Part shown: positions 7,003-16,190 of the stretch, piece after piece
Layout of the letters: every line of letters begins with the position of its first letter
Position numbering within the stretch: position 1 is the first letter of the stretch
From: Paenibacillus sp. FSL R5-0912
GTDB lineage: Bacteria; Bacillota; Bacilli; Paenibacillales; Paenibacillaceae
DNA: 64,000 nucleotides
Direction of reading: 5' to 3'
NCBI RefSeq assembly: GCF_000758605.1
Contig: NZ_CP009282.1
Coordinates: 7,316,001 to 7,380,000, forward strand
Made by a program: the position numbers and the translations under genes
Notes under the pieces: generated by a model
Databases searched by the model: none
What the model was told of the DNA's origin: nothing
Seen by the model: only the letters and a program-made list of their open reading frames with translations

Positions 7003-10000
7003 ATGAAACCATTTGATTATAGTCTGCTGGCCAAAAGAACGCTCGCCCTGCTGTGCATCTGCCTGCTTGCCGCATCTGCCCTGGTACCCTTGCTCGACAA
7101 CTCCGCTTCTGAATGTACTAGCCGGAATCCCGGTTATATAGATTTGTCCACATGTACCTTCGATGATTCTGCTGTCTTCCCGCTGGATGGAGAATGGGAA
7201 TTCTACTGGCAACAACTGCTGGACCCGCAGGAGAACCTCTCCAGGACTGCGGAAGCGCCAGCTTATTTGACCGTGCCCGGGACTTGGACCCCGCGTACTG
7301 AAGCTAGCGGATTCTCCCGTTATGGGTATGCCACTTACCGTCTGCTGGTCCAGCTCCCGCCGGATATCCCCGCCTTTGCGCTCAAGGTAACCAGCATCCG
7401 CTTTGCCAGTCTGGTATTTGTGAACGGCAACCTTCTGGAGGGAAGTGGAATACCGGGCATATCCCGTCAGAACACTGAACCGCGGAATAACCCGTATTCT
7501 CTTACCTTCAGCGCCAAGAACAATAAGGCTGAGATTCTGATTCACGTGTCCAACTTCACTTATACCAACGGAGGAATTGCCGAGTCTATCCGGATTGGCA
7601 CTCCTGCTGCTATAGGAGCCATGGACCAGCGCAACAGCACCTACGATATATTTCTGGTGGCAGGTTTTGCTTTTATCGGACTCTACTTCTTCGGACAGGG
7701 GTTGCAGCGTAAGGAGGATAACTCTTCCCTACAATTGGCCATGTATTGCTTCACTATTGCCCTCTACATGATGACACACAGCGAGAAGCTGCTTTTTGAA
7801 TACTTCCCTTCGATCTCTTACGAGGGATTCAGCAAGCTGCAGGCGATGTCTAGTGTGATCGGATTCTATTTCGTATCCAGCTATACCTATTCCCTGTTTC
7901 CTTCTCTCTATTCCCGGCTTTTCCGGTGGATTACCCTTATTTATTCACTAGGCTTCTGCCTGATTGTCCTTACAAGTACAATTACTGTTTACTCCCGCGT
8001 CGCAAGTATACTGCTGATTTTCAGCCTCATCTCCGCCTGCTATACCTTCTATGTTATGGCGAAGGCTGCCTGGCGGCGGGAGACCGGTTCTTATTATTTG
8101 CTCATCGGTGTAGTCGCTGCGATCATGTTCACCTCCTCGCTCTCCGCCAACCTGTTTCTGGGCACAGGACTATATGCTATCCCTCCGGTGTCCGGCCCCA
8201 TCTTCGTTCTTGCCGAGGGTTTGTTTCTGTCTGCACGGCATGCACATGCCTATCAGACGATCAAGCAGCTCTCCCTTCAGCTCGAACGCAAGGACAGGGA
8301 CAAGGATGAGTTCCTGCTCAAGACTTCGACCCAGCTGCGTACACCGCTGAATGCTATCATCAATATCTCACTGTCTATGTATGAGGGCGCCGGCGGGCCG
8401 CTTACCCCTTCACAGCGTGAGGATATGCGGCTGATCCTCGGAACCGGAAGACGGCTGGCCTTCCTGGTCAGGGATATCCTAGATTATGAACAGATCAAGC
8501 GGCAGCGCATCACCCTGCACTGGGGTGCTGTGGATATTCAGGGCGTTGCGAAAATTGTAATTGAAGTCTTCCAGTTTCTAAATAAAAACGGTGAGATCCG
8601 TATCAAGAACCGCATTCCGCCGGGTGCGTTCCTGGTCCAGGCCGATGAACAGCGGCTGATGCAGATCCTCTACAACCTGATGGATAATGCGCTGAAATTC
8701 ACCGATCGCGGCAGCGTGATTATTGAGGCCGCTCAGCTGGATGATTCCATATCGGTTACGGTCACCGATACCGGCCGGGGCATTCCCCAGGAACAGCTGG
8801 AGAGCATCTTCCGTGATTATGAGCAGGTTAACGAAGCCGATTCGCTGGAGACTGGTGGACTGGGCCTGGGTCTGGCCATTACCCGTAAGCTTGTAGAATT
8901 GCACGGGGGAAAGATTACCGTGTCCTCCACGCTTGGCCGCGGAAGCAGCTTCACCTTCACACTCCCCGCCAGGCAGGCTGACGCTGCCGTTAAGGAGGAG
9001 CCGGAAGACCGTCAGCTACTGCTTAGACCGGTGCAGTCGCCTCCGGAAGCTGTCGATGAAGAGTGGAAGTACAGAACCACCCTAGTAACACACTCCACCG
9101 GACAGGCTGGCCCCTACGCTCCCCGCATTCTGATTGTGGATGACGATTATGCCAATCTGAAGGCGCTGACCAACCTGCTGTCGCTGGAGAATTATACGAT
9201 CTCCAGTATGGGCAGCGGCAATGACGCACTGGCACTGCTTGCAGAGGACCGTGATTTCGACCTCTGCATCATCGATGTCATGATGCCGGGAATGTCGGGC
9301 CTAGAGCTGTGCAGGAGGATCCGCCAGACTTACACGCCTCTGGATCTGCCGATCCTGATGGCCACTGCCGGACAGCAGCTTCACTTCAATGAGGCGGCCT
9401 TCCGTGCCGGAGCTAACGACTTCATCCATAAGCCTTATGCCTGGAGCGATCTCAAGGGGCGCGTCAATACCCTGGTACAGCTGAGACGATCGGTATCCGA
9501 CCGGCTAAGTTCGGAGATCGCGATGCTGCGCGCGCAGATCAAACCGCATTTTCTCTACAATGCCATTAATACGATCATCTGGATGAGCACACGCAACAAT
9601 GAGAAAACCCGGCATTTGTTGTACGATTTGAGCCACTTTCTGCGCGGCAGCTTTGATTTCAGCAATCAGGAAACGGCGATTCCGTTTGAGAAGGAGCTTG
9701 AACTGATTGAGGCTTATCTGTCACTGGAGCAGGCCCGTTTCGGGAAACGGCTGAATGCCCAATATAATATTGAAGTCAGTGAATTCTCATTGCCGCCGCT
9801 GATTGTGCAGCCGATCGTGGAGAATGCCGTACGCCACGGACTGATGGAGAGGATTGATGGCGGAACCGTAATCCTCTCCACCAGACAGGAAGGCAATTCC
9901 ATCCTCATTACTGTCGCCGATAACGGTAAGGGAATGAGCGATGAGCAGCTCTCCTCCTGGATGAACGAGGGCTACCGTTCTCCACATGGAGAAGGCACCG

Positions 10001-10128
10001 GAATCGGCCTGCGGAATATCAACCGCCGGCTGCTGACACAGTTCGGCTATCCGCTTGTCATTTCACGTGGGAGCAACGGGGGTATTGAGGTACTTATAAC
10101 AATCCCATGGAAGGATGAGGTCTCCTGA
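7003..10128 (+). CDS. 7TM hybrid sensor kinase with REC and a second LytS-type kinase module
   Basis: This is a 1041-residue membrane protein. The order is: signal/TM segment; extracellular jelly-roll-like 7TMR-DISM sensor (about 45-200); seven-helix region (about 210-400); HisKA-like segment; first HATPase (about 535-650, with NLMDNALKF and DTGRGIP); REC domain (about 705-825, phosphoacceptor D758 in IIDVMMPG); LytS-type His_kinase (H849 in QIKPHFLYNAIN); second HATPase (VENAVRHG, DNGKGMS). In the first kinase box the expected SHELRTPL reads S442-T443-Q-L-R-T-P-L, so the phosphoacceptor histidine is missing and only the LytS-type histidine remains. It is coupled to the downstream BTAD response regulator, its likely partner. 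Confidence 0.9.
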   Translation: MKPFDYSLLAKRTLALLCICLLAASALVPLLDNSASECTSRNPGYIDLSTCTFDDSAVFPLDGEWEFYWQQLLDPQENLSRTAEAPAYLTVPGTWTPRTEASGFSRYGYATYRLLVQLPPDIPAFALKVTSIRFASLVFVNGNLLEGSGIPGISRQNTEPRNNPYSLTFSAKNNKAEILIHVSNFTYTNGGIAESIRIGTPAAIGAMDQRNSTYDIFLVAGFAFIGLYFFGQGLQRKEDNSSLQLAMYCFTIALYMMTHSEKLLFEYFPSISYEGFSKLQAMSSVIGFYFVSSYTYSLFPSLYSRLFRWITLIYSLGFCLIVLTSTITVYSRVASILLIFSLISACYTFYVMAKAAWRRETGSYYLLIGVVAAIMFTSSLSANLFLGTGLYAIPPVSGPIFVLAEGLFLSARHAHAYQTIKQLSLQLERKDRDKDEFLLKTSTQLRTPLNAIINISLSMYEGAGGPLTPSQREDMRLILGTGRRLAFLVRDILDYEQIKRQRITLHWGAVDIQGVAKIVIEVFQFLNKNGEIRIKNRIPPGAFLVQADEQRLMQILYNLMDNALKFTDRGSVIIEAAQLDDSISVTVTDTGRGIPQEQLESIFRDYEQVNEADSLETGGLGLGLAITRKLVELHGGKITVSSTLGRGSSFTFTLPARQADAAVKEEPEDRQLLLRPVQSPPEAVDEEWKYRTTLVTHSTGQAGPYAPRILIVDDDYANLKALTNLLSLENYTISSMGSGNDALALLAEDRDFDLCIIDVMMPGMSGLELCRRIRQTYTPLDLPILMATAGQQLHFNEAAFRAGANDFIHKPYAWSDLKGRVNTLVQLRRSVSDRLSSEIAMLRAQIKPHFLYNAINTIIWMSTRNNEKTRHLLYDLSHFLRGSFDFSNQETAIPFEKELELIEAYLSLEQARFGKRLNAQYNIEVSEFSLPPLIVQPIVENAVRHGLMERIDGGTVILSTRQEGNSILITVADNGKGMSDEQLSSWMNEGYRSPHGEGTGIGLRNINRRLLTQFGYPLVISRGSNGGIEVLITIPWKDEVS

Positions 10129-10139
10129 GTATATCTGTA

Positions 10140-11234
10140 ATGGTTATTGACGACGAATGGCCAGCGCTGGAGCAGATGCGTGAGCTGCTGCTTCAGTGTG
10201 ACGGCATTCCCTCTGTTATTGTGTATGATAATCCGCGCGAAGCTTTTACGGCTGCTGTAGAACATAAACCTGACATTCTATTTCTGGACATCCAGATGCC
10301 TGAGCTGTCCGGCTTGGCTTTTGCCGAGAAGCTGCTGCCCTTCTCACCGGACACGGATATCGTATTCGTGACAGCGTACCGGAATTATGCCGTCGAAGCC
10401 TTTGAGCTGTCGGCGGTGGATTATCTGCTGAAGCCCGTAGACCCCTCCCGCCTGCTCAAGACGTGGAACAAGATACTCTCCAAGCGTATGCTTCCCGTCG
10501 CCACCGGGACAAGAAGTGCCGAAACGGCCTTCCGCCTTCTTGGCGGTTATGAGCTGACCGGTCCACAGGGAGCCGTGAAATGGAGCACTCATAAGGCGGA
10601 GGAGTTATTCGCCTATCTATGGATTCACAGACAGGGCAGCGTAAGCGTAATTCTGAATGATGTGTTTCCGCAATGGAACTATGAGAAGGGCAAGCAATAT
10701 CTGCACACCACTGTCTATCAGATCCGCAAAACCTTAAAGAAGGCTGCGCTGGAGGACAGTATTGAGCTGACCTTCGACAGGGAAAACTACCGGCTGGAAT
10801 CCAGGGGGATCGAAGGCGATACCGAAAGATTCATGGAGGCAGCCACGCTCGCACTGCAGAACAATCAGCTGGAGGAGATGCGCGAGGCTGCCGCCCAGTA
10901 CAAAGGGGACCTGCTGCAATCGCTGGACAGCCTCTGGGTCTATTCCTCCCGCGACAAATACCGCCGTCTCTACCTCAAGCTGCTGGAGCAGCTTACCCTG
11001 GAGCTGATACAGGCCGGGCGTCATTATGAAGCGGAAGATTATGCCGTGCGCCTGACCGAGCTGGAGCCGCTGGATGAGAGCTATGCCCTGCAATTGATCT
11101 CCATTTATTATGAAATCGGCAAGCCTCTGAGGGCGCAGCGAAAATTCACCCAATTCAGAGACTCCTACCAAGCCGAGACGGGCGATGACCTGCCGGAATG
11201 GTTCATGGAGGTCTACCAGCGGCTGGGCAAATAA
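10140..11234 (+). CDS. Response regulator with REC and BTAD (SARP-like) output
   Basis: An N-terminal receiver domain (LFLDIQMPELSG, Asp 50 counting from ATG 10140; TAY and KPVDPS also present) is followed by a winged-helix segment and a helical bacterial transcriptional activation domain rich in tetratricopeptide-like helices (about residues 215-360). It should bind DNA when phosphorylated by the preceding hybrid kinase, whose stop codon is 12 nt upstream. The ATG at 10140 has no ribosome binding site and would trim the first beta strand. An in-frame CTG at 10125 (L-S-I-S-V-M-V-I-D-D) overlaps the kinase stop and follows GGATGAGG, so the real start may be that codon. Confidence 0.88.
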   Translation: MVIDDEWPALEQMRELLLQCDGIPSVIVYDNPREAFTAAVEHKPDILFLDIQMPELSGLAFAEKLLPFSPDTDIVFVTAYRNYAVEAFELSAVDYLLKPVDPSRLLKTWNKILSKRMLPVATGTRSAETAFRLLGGYELTGPQGAVKWSTHKAEELFAYLWIHRQGSVSVILNDVFPQWNYEKGKQYLHTTVYQIRKTLKKAALEDSIELTFDRENYRLESRGIEGDTERFMEAATLALQNNQLEEMREAAAQYKGDLLQSLDSLWVYSSRDKYRRLYLKLLEQLTLELIQAGRHYEAEDYAVRLTELEPLDESYALQLISIYYEIGKPLRAQRKFTQFRDSYQAETGDDLPEWFMEVYQRLGK

Positions 11235-11286
11235 ATGCTGAAGCGCACTTTTTCTTCGTATATTTCACGAGGCGCGGGCAATTATA

Positions 11287-11331
11287 AAAGACGACATTCC
11301 TTCCCCAGCCTGGCGAAGGAATGTCGTCTTT
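11287..11331. terminator. 17-bp stem-loop, bidirectional terminator
   Basis: Arms 11287-11303 and 11315-11331 (AAAGACGACATTCCTTC and its complement) are perfect and flanked by A-rich and T-rich ends, so it can work on both strands. It ends the response regulator operon. A closely similar stem-loop lies at 14444-14487. Confidence 0.75.
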
Positions 11332-11445
11332 ATAGACTTCATCTTTACTGAGATAAGTCTCAGTGAGCTCGTTAGCTTATAATCCCGTTCAATCACATTG
11401 AAAGAGGCGTATCCATGCTTACGAAAACAACAACAGATGATTTTA

Positions 11446-12034
11446 TCATTTAGATACTAATTGGTTCTCGATAGCTGCCGCCAAAATCTCATAAGAAGAA
11501 TCCGGTAGTAGTGTCCCGTTAACCATAAATTGAGGAGTTCCATTTATTCCGTAATGTCCAGCTGTTTTATAATCTTGTTTAACATCCAACATATACATAC
11601 ATTTTTTCGTAAAAACCCCAAAATATTTCATTATTTTGATGGGCAATTGCTTCTCCGGCGCTTGCTGCGAGAATAGAATCACGATCTATAAATGCGTAGT
11701 TAATAAAAAATATTTCTGCTTTACCCGAATCGACAAATTCCTTTTTTAGACGTTCCCGGTTTGCTTCCTTCCACTTTTTACAGGCTGGGCACTTAAAGTC
11801 AGCATATTCAATCACCTTTACTTTAGCATCAGTATTTCCAAGGTGTGGCTGCTTTTCGTATTTAAATCCCTCCACATAATACTTTCCTTTAATTTCCGTA
11901 TAATTTGGCATCTTTTCCAAAGCGGATATTTTAGGAGAATTATTATTGTATACAACAAGAAGCGCAAGAAATATTACAAGAAGAGATAATATAGAAATAA
12001 TAAAATATAGGCTCTTATTACGAAATTTATTCAT
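11446..12034 (-). pseudogene. DsbA-family thiol-disulfide oxidoreductase, deleted and frameshifted
   Basis: The first frame (12034 to about 11580) encodes an N-terminal membrane anchor (about residues 9-29) and a thioredoxin-like start with the CPAC redox motif (C82, C85) in EYADFKCPACKKW. It ends early after FWGFYEKMYVYVGC. The family's C-terminal part continues in another frame (11610 to 11446): QDYKTAGHYGINGTPQFMVNG, with the cis-proline GTPQF. The helical insert of 40-60 residues that normally separates the two parts is missing, so a deletion not divisible by three is inferred. It sits in the AT-rich island, 25 bp downstream of the WG-repeat gene. Confidence 0.8.
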
Positions 12035-12058
12035 ACTCTCTCTTTCTCACTTCATATT

Positions 12059-13438
12059 CTAAGGTTGATTTTTCATCCATACAATCTGACCATTCTGATT
12101 AATATATACTTCTTCTTCTTCAACACTACTATATGTGTAAGAAAGACCATTCGTAAAGTTCTGGGCCCATGCCAATGTTGGCTGGATAACCCACACTCCT
12201 GTCTTATTAATGAAGCCTGTCTTCCCTCCCGTTTCAGCAACTGCAAGTCCCTCATGAAAGTCGCCCGCCGCATCAAATTGGTTGTGAATAAGCAGCATTC
12301 CTTTGTTATCTATATAACCTGATTTTCCATTTATTTTAACAACTGCCAATCCTTCCGAAAAGGAGTGAACTGCCTCATAGATAGCAGGAATCACTAATTT
12401 TCCTTTCTTATTAATAAAGCCATACTTAGTTCCCGCTTTAACAGCTGCCAATCCTTCTGAAAAAGATTCCCCATTTGAATAATTTGCATTGAATAAGAAT
12501 TTCCCTTTGTTATCGATATAATGGGAAGTTCCATTTATTGTAACCTGAGCAGCCCCTTCAGAGAAATCCTTAGCGCTGTTATATTGAGCCTTAATTACTA
12601 TTTTCCCTGAAGAATTGATATATCCATATCTACTCCCCACCTGGACAGCGGCCAATCCTTCGGAGAATTTATTAGCTTTTTTAAACTGCGGTTTTATAAC
12701 ACTGGCTCCCGTAAGGTCCATATAACCATAGTTAGAAACAGCATAGTTAGATGCAGTATCAAGCGTTCTATACGCTGCAAGTCCTTCTGAGAAATCTTTG
12801 GCATCATAGTAGTTTCCCTTGGATATCACTTTATTCCCTTGCTGATTGATGAATCCGTCAAATTTTGCATTTGAATAAACAATAGCCAAACCCTCATTAA
12901 AAGCATAGGCATCTGTAAACTTTGTTTGATAATCAATTACAATCTTGCCATCCGCATCAATATAGCCGAATTTCCCACCGTTTGATACCGGAAAAAGATT
13001 TTGCTTAGAGTATAGTGAGACAATTTGAGAATTCCCATACCACTTCACTTCGAGACTGCTAGCTTCACCTATAAAACGAAGAGGTACAAATGTTGTCCCA
13101 TATATAATCTGAGGAGCTACTTGAAGTGTAATTGGAGCATCATTAATCCATGCCGTATTTTGATTAATTACTAATTTAATAGTAGTGCCTGCTTTATCTC
13201 CAAAGATTGTTTTGCTTGCTGAATCATAACTAACAGTAAAACCCAGTTTTGCGAATATGCCTTTAAAGGGAACCAACACCGTATTATTTTTCAGAATTGT
13301 GGAGTGCTCCATTTGAATGGAATTTCCATATAAAATAACCTTAATCCCATTTTTTGCAAAAGCAGACTCTTTACTGACTATTACAATAATGAATATAGCA
13401 ATGAAAAATGAGAAGGCCACTTTTATTGATTTAAACAT
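12059..13438 (-). CDS. Secreted WG-repeat protein with a stalk domain
   Basis: The 459-residue product begins with a signal peptide (hydrophobic residues 7-22, AFA site near 28). It is followed by a copper-amine-oxidase-N-like stalk domain (about 30-145; LVPFKGIFAKLGFTVSYD, YGTTFVPLRFIGEA). The rest consists of about seven WG-type repeats of roughly 40 residues, each near the pattern Y-G-[FY]-I-[DN]-x-x-G-K-[LI]-V-I then F-x-E-G-L-A-x-V. It is probably exported and cell-envelope-associated through the stalk; WG repeats are ligand or protein binding propellers in other bacteria. The gene is much richer in A/T than its chromosomal neighbours. The exact function is unknown. Confidence 0.85.
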   Translation of the reverse strand: MFKSIKVAFSFFIAIFIIVIVSKESAFAKNGIKVILYGNSIQMEHSTILKNNTVLVPFKGIFAKLGFTVSYDSASKTIFGDKAGTTIKLVINQNTAWINDAPITLQVAPQIIYGTTFVPLRFIGEASSLEVKWYGNSQIVSLYSKQNLFPVSNGGKFGYIDADGKIVIDYQTKFTDAYAFNEGLAIVYSNAKFDGFINQQGNKVISKGNYYDAKDFSEGLAAYRTLDTASNYAVSNYGYMDLTGASVIKPQFKKANKFSEGLAAVQVGSRYGYINSSGKIVIKAQYNSAKDFSEGAAQVTINGTSHYIDNKGKFLFNANYSNGESFSEGLAAVKAGTKYGFINKKGKLVIPAIYEAVHSFSEGLAVVKINGKSGYIDNKGMLLIHNQFDAAGDFHEGLAVAETGGKTGFINKTGVWVIQPTLAWAQNFTNGLSYTYSSVEEEEVYINQNGQIVWMKNQP

Positions 13439-13536
13439 ACCCTACAATTCAGCTCCTTGTATCTTTCAAATTCATCAAAGAAACTACATGATATAGCCAA
13501 TTCCCTAACATCGCAGGAAATTGGCTATACCATTGA

Positions 13537-14214
13537 TTACATTCCAGTTACGGCAATTATAACATTGTTGCTAGCATCACGTGTTACGGTAGCATAATCT
13601 TGATCTGGAGCTGGGAACGCACTACTTGGTACAGCTACTCCATCGACTTTGATATTAGTAAATTCCGACTTGTTTTTTCCGTCATCATCTCCGGTTACCA
13701 CTGATAAAAGTTTCCACTTCTGAAAACTTGATGGCTGAATATTATAATTAGTATTAGATACTATTATTGTAGTCAATGGTTTATCAGCTGAACTACTACA
13801 TCCAAGATCGCCACAAATAGCTTTACCATCAATTTTCATACGGATTTTCATGTTATTGTTGTACCATGCATAGAAAGTAACCTGTGAACCTGCTGTACCA
13901 GCATCGATGAATGTTTCCATATTTGATTCTGAGTGATCAACTGGAACAAAAAATGCTTTCTTTTCATGATTAACATCTTCTTCGTAAAAATAATAACCGT
14001 TATCTTCTACACTTATATAATCATATACCTGCTCTGAGAATGTTGTAGTAGCAAATCGTTTTAAATTTTTTATTAGCTTCTCTTTCTGAACCTCAGTAGC
14101 AGCCTCGGAGAGGAATTGATCAATTACATTCTGTAAGATACCAATTTCATTTAGTATCTCAACTTCACTTGTTGGCTCATTGGTTACTGAAATAGCCGCA
14201 TTTTTAAAATCCAT
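13537..14214 (-). CDS. Unrecognised 225-residue protein with a CGDLGC motif
   Basis: I do not recognise this family. The first 60 residues are helical and acidic, with no signal peptide or membrane segment. The rest is predicted beta-rich and ends with DQDYATVTRDASNNVIIAVTGM. The only two cysteines are C134 and C139 in AICGDLGCSS, close enough for a local disulfide or metal site. It is 98 bp upstream of the WG-repeat gene in the same direction and in the same AT-rich island, so co-transcription with the WG-repeat and DsbA-like genes is plausible. Confidence 0.6.
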   Translation of the reverse strand: MDFKNAAISVTNEPTSEVEILNEIGILQNVIDQFLSEAATEVQKEKLIKNLKRFATTTFSEQVYDYISVEDNGYYFYEEDVNHEKKAFFVPVDHSESNMETFIDAGTAGSQVTFYAWYNNNMKIRMKIDGKAICGDLGCSSSADKPLTTIIVSNTNYNIQPSSFQKWKLLSVVTGDDDGKNKSEFTNIKVDGVAVPSSAFPAPDQDYATVTRDASNNVIIAVTGM

Positions 14215-14771
14215 TGTTTTTTCTTCCTATAATTTAATTTTTTGAATAAAAAGTTTCCACCCAACGCTCCTCTCATATAATGAAATATTTGGAATTTTAA
14301 AGCTTATAATATTCCATATTTTTCAAAAATACAATCTATTTTAGAAATGAAAGTTATTTAAAGTTATATAAAACCAATTTTACATTTTTTATTAATTCGC
14401 ATTTACTGTAAATTTATTTTCATAAGTAAGTGGTTAGCATATAAAAGACGATATTCTTCCCGCGGCAGTCGGGTGAATATCGTCTTTATTAAATATAGAT
14501 CCTGAATCACCAAAATATACATAAAAAGCACAACATTTCATCCGCAGTTTTGCGGGTAAAGATCGTATTTTTTGGGGTATTGCTACAAGGGGGGGAATTC
14601 ACTTTTCAGGCTGCTTTTTAGCGAAAATATGTATATTTTGTGCTCATCGATTCGATATTTTACGTCATAGTTCGACGTTTATCAGTGTTTTATCAGTGAC
14701 AATTGTTACCATAGCCTTACACAAGTTAATTCAGACACAGGACCCATGATTAGAGCTATGGAGGTTATATA
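14215..14771. other. Non-coding region between divergent genes
   Basis: A 557-bp AT-rich stretch with no gene. It contains a stem-loop (14444-14487), an inverted pair of AAAATATACATA (14512-14523) and TATGTATATTTT (14628-14639), a run of seven G near 14590, and GGAGG at 14760 serving the next gene. Promoters for both divergent genes should lie here. Confidence 0.5.
14444..14487. terminator. 13-bp stem-loop similar to the one at 11287
   Basis: Arms 14444-14456 and 14475-14487 (AAAGACGATATTC and its complement) have the same outer sequence as the stem-loop at 11287-11331. Its position between divergent genes leaves nothing obvious to terminate. Confidence 0.6.
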
Positions 14772-15443
14772 ATGAATAAATGGACCGGATTCAAAAAAGT
14801 TGTCAAAAACACCCGATTGCTTCCACTTATGATGTCGATCATTCATGATGTTACTGTAGATAGTACAACTCCTGCGATGTCTGTAGAGGTTGCCACGGAT
14901 AAAAGCTCTTATTTACCCGGGGAAGAAGTAACCGTGCTGTTGCTGTTGCGGGATTTCGCTCCTAATGACCATGGCTACAGCTATTTCAACTTCATTGTGC
15001 AATATGACAGCCAGGTATTCGACAACTCCGAATACACGCAGCAGTCAGTCTATACTGAAAGGAACTTTACCCCAGGTGACGAAGTGAATAATATGTTCCA
15101 GTTCAATTTCCAGAACCCGGTTGACGGAAGCATCTATATCGGAATGAATACCACTATGCGCGGAATTGATATTCAAGTCGAAGCTGCCAATAAGCTAAGC
15201 TTCATTCCGGCTGTAGACCAGACGCTGATAACCTTCAAGCTGCGGGTCAGAGAACAGACGCTTGCGTCCTCCTCGACCATCAGCCTTGCGAATGAATTCA
15301 CCAGAATCCGAACTTCTGAGGCGGGCAACAGCTTTTATCTCTACTCACCCGATGTTAACGAAATCGCTCCCGTGCCTGTTGAAATCACCCAATCCCCGTC
15401 CGTTTCCGTCTTCTCACTGGAGTCAACCAACCGTCTGGCGTAG
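14772..15443 (+). CDS. Cohesin-like beta-sandwich protein, function unknown
   Basis: The 223-residue product opens with about 30 basic and hydrophobic residues (KKVVKNTRLLPLMMSIIHDV) that do not form a clear signal peptide. About residues 35-190 read as a single beta-sandwich resembling cohesin or related carbohydrate-machine modules: VEVATDKSSYLPGEEVTVLLLLRDF, FNFIVQYDSQVFD and QTLITFKLRVREQ. Such modules bind dockerins or act as structural adhesion domains. No dockerin is seen in the window. The ATG at 14772 has GGAGG 8 nt upstream. It stands alone next to the AT-rich island but has ordinary composition. Confidence 0.65.
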   Translation: MNKWTGFKKVVKNTRLLPLMMSIIHDVTVDSTTPAMSVEVATDKSSYLPGEEVTVLLLLRDFAPNDHGYSYFNFIVQYDSQVFDNSEYTQQSVYTERNFTPGDEVNNMFQFNFQNPVDGSIYIGMNTTMRGIDIQVEAANKLSFIPAVDQTLITFKLRVREQTLASSSTISLANEFTRIRTSEAGNSFYLYSPDVNEIAPVPVEITQSPSVSVFSLESTNRLA

Positions 15444-15552
15444 CGAAGTACCCATCAAAACCAGATCCAGCTTCAGATACACTTCAAATTGGCAGCCGGC
15501 TCTCCTTCCTGTACTATAGCTGTATACATACTCAGGAAGCAGGTGGATTGTT

Positions 15553-16050
15553 ATGCTGCATTCAGAAATTATAAAGTTACGGGCAACAACCCTGGAAGAT
15601 CTCGACTTTGTCCTGGATGCCGAAGGGGCTGAGCTAAACCGCCGGTTCATCGGCCAGTGGAGTAGGGATCAGCACACAGCAGCTTTGGATGACGGAGATA
15701 TTATGCACCTGATTGTTCAAGACTCAGCCGGGGAACCGGCAGGTTACGTGATCCTTACAGGAATTCAGGACCGTAACCTCACGATCTGTATCCAGCGGAT
15801 TGTCATTCAGACCAAGGGCTGCGGCTATGGAACAATGACACTGAAGCTGCTGACCCACTGGGTCTTCACCCATACAGATACTCACCGGCTGTGGCTGGAC
15901 GTCAAAGATTATAACGCCAGAGCACAGCATGTCTATGAAGGGGCCGGCTTCAAACCGGAAGGCATCTTGCGCGAATGTGTACGAACTGAGGAAGGCTTCG
16001 AATCGCTGCAGATCATGTCTATCCTGCGGCAGGAATACAGACACGAATAA
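15553..16050 (+). CDS. GNAT-family N-acetyltransferase
   Basis: The 165-residue product is of RimJ/RimL-like type. The acetyl-CoA-binding stretch is IQTKGCGYGTMTLKLL (about residues 95-110), matching the Q/R-x-x-G-x-G/A pattern, and NARAQHVYEGAGFKPEG is the usual late motif. It transfers an acetyl group from acetyl-CoA to an amine; the substrate cannot be predicted. The ATG at 15553 is preceded by AGGTGG. It is a single gene ended by the terminator at 16062. Confidence 0.9.
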   Translation: MLHSEIIKLRATTLEDLDFVLDAEGAELNRRFIGQWSRDQHTAALDDGDIMHLIVQDSAGEPAGYVILTGIQDRNLTICIQRIVIQTKGCGYGTMTLKLLTHWVFTHTDTHRLWLDVKDYNARAQHVYEGAGFKPEGILRECVRTEEGFESLQIMSILRQEYRHE

Positions 16051-16061
16051 TTACTGCAAAA

Positions 16062-16105
16062 ACAGCCGGTCAGCCCATGTTCAGGGGCGATCCGGCTGTC
16101 TTTAT
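16062..16105 (+). terminator. Intrinsic terminator after the acetyltransferase
   Basis: ACAGCCGG (16062-16069) pairs with CCGGCTGT (16092-16099), followed by CTTTATTAT. It could also serve the convergent pyrimidine operon from the other strand. Confidence 0.65.
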
Positions 16106-16190
16106 TATAGAATGCAGGAACTGCAGTCACGATAATATTGGCAAAAAGCCGCGATCCCAGGATCGCAGCCCCTCTATCCGATATGTTGAT

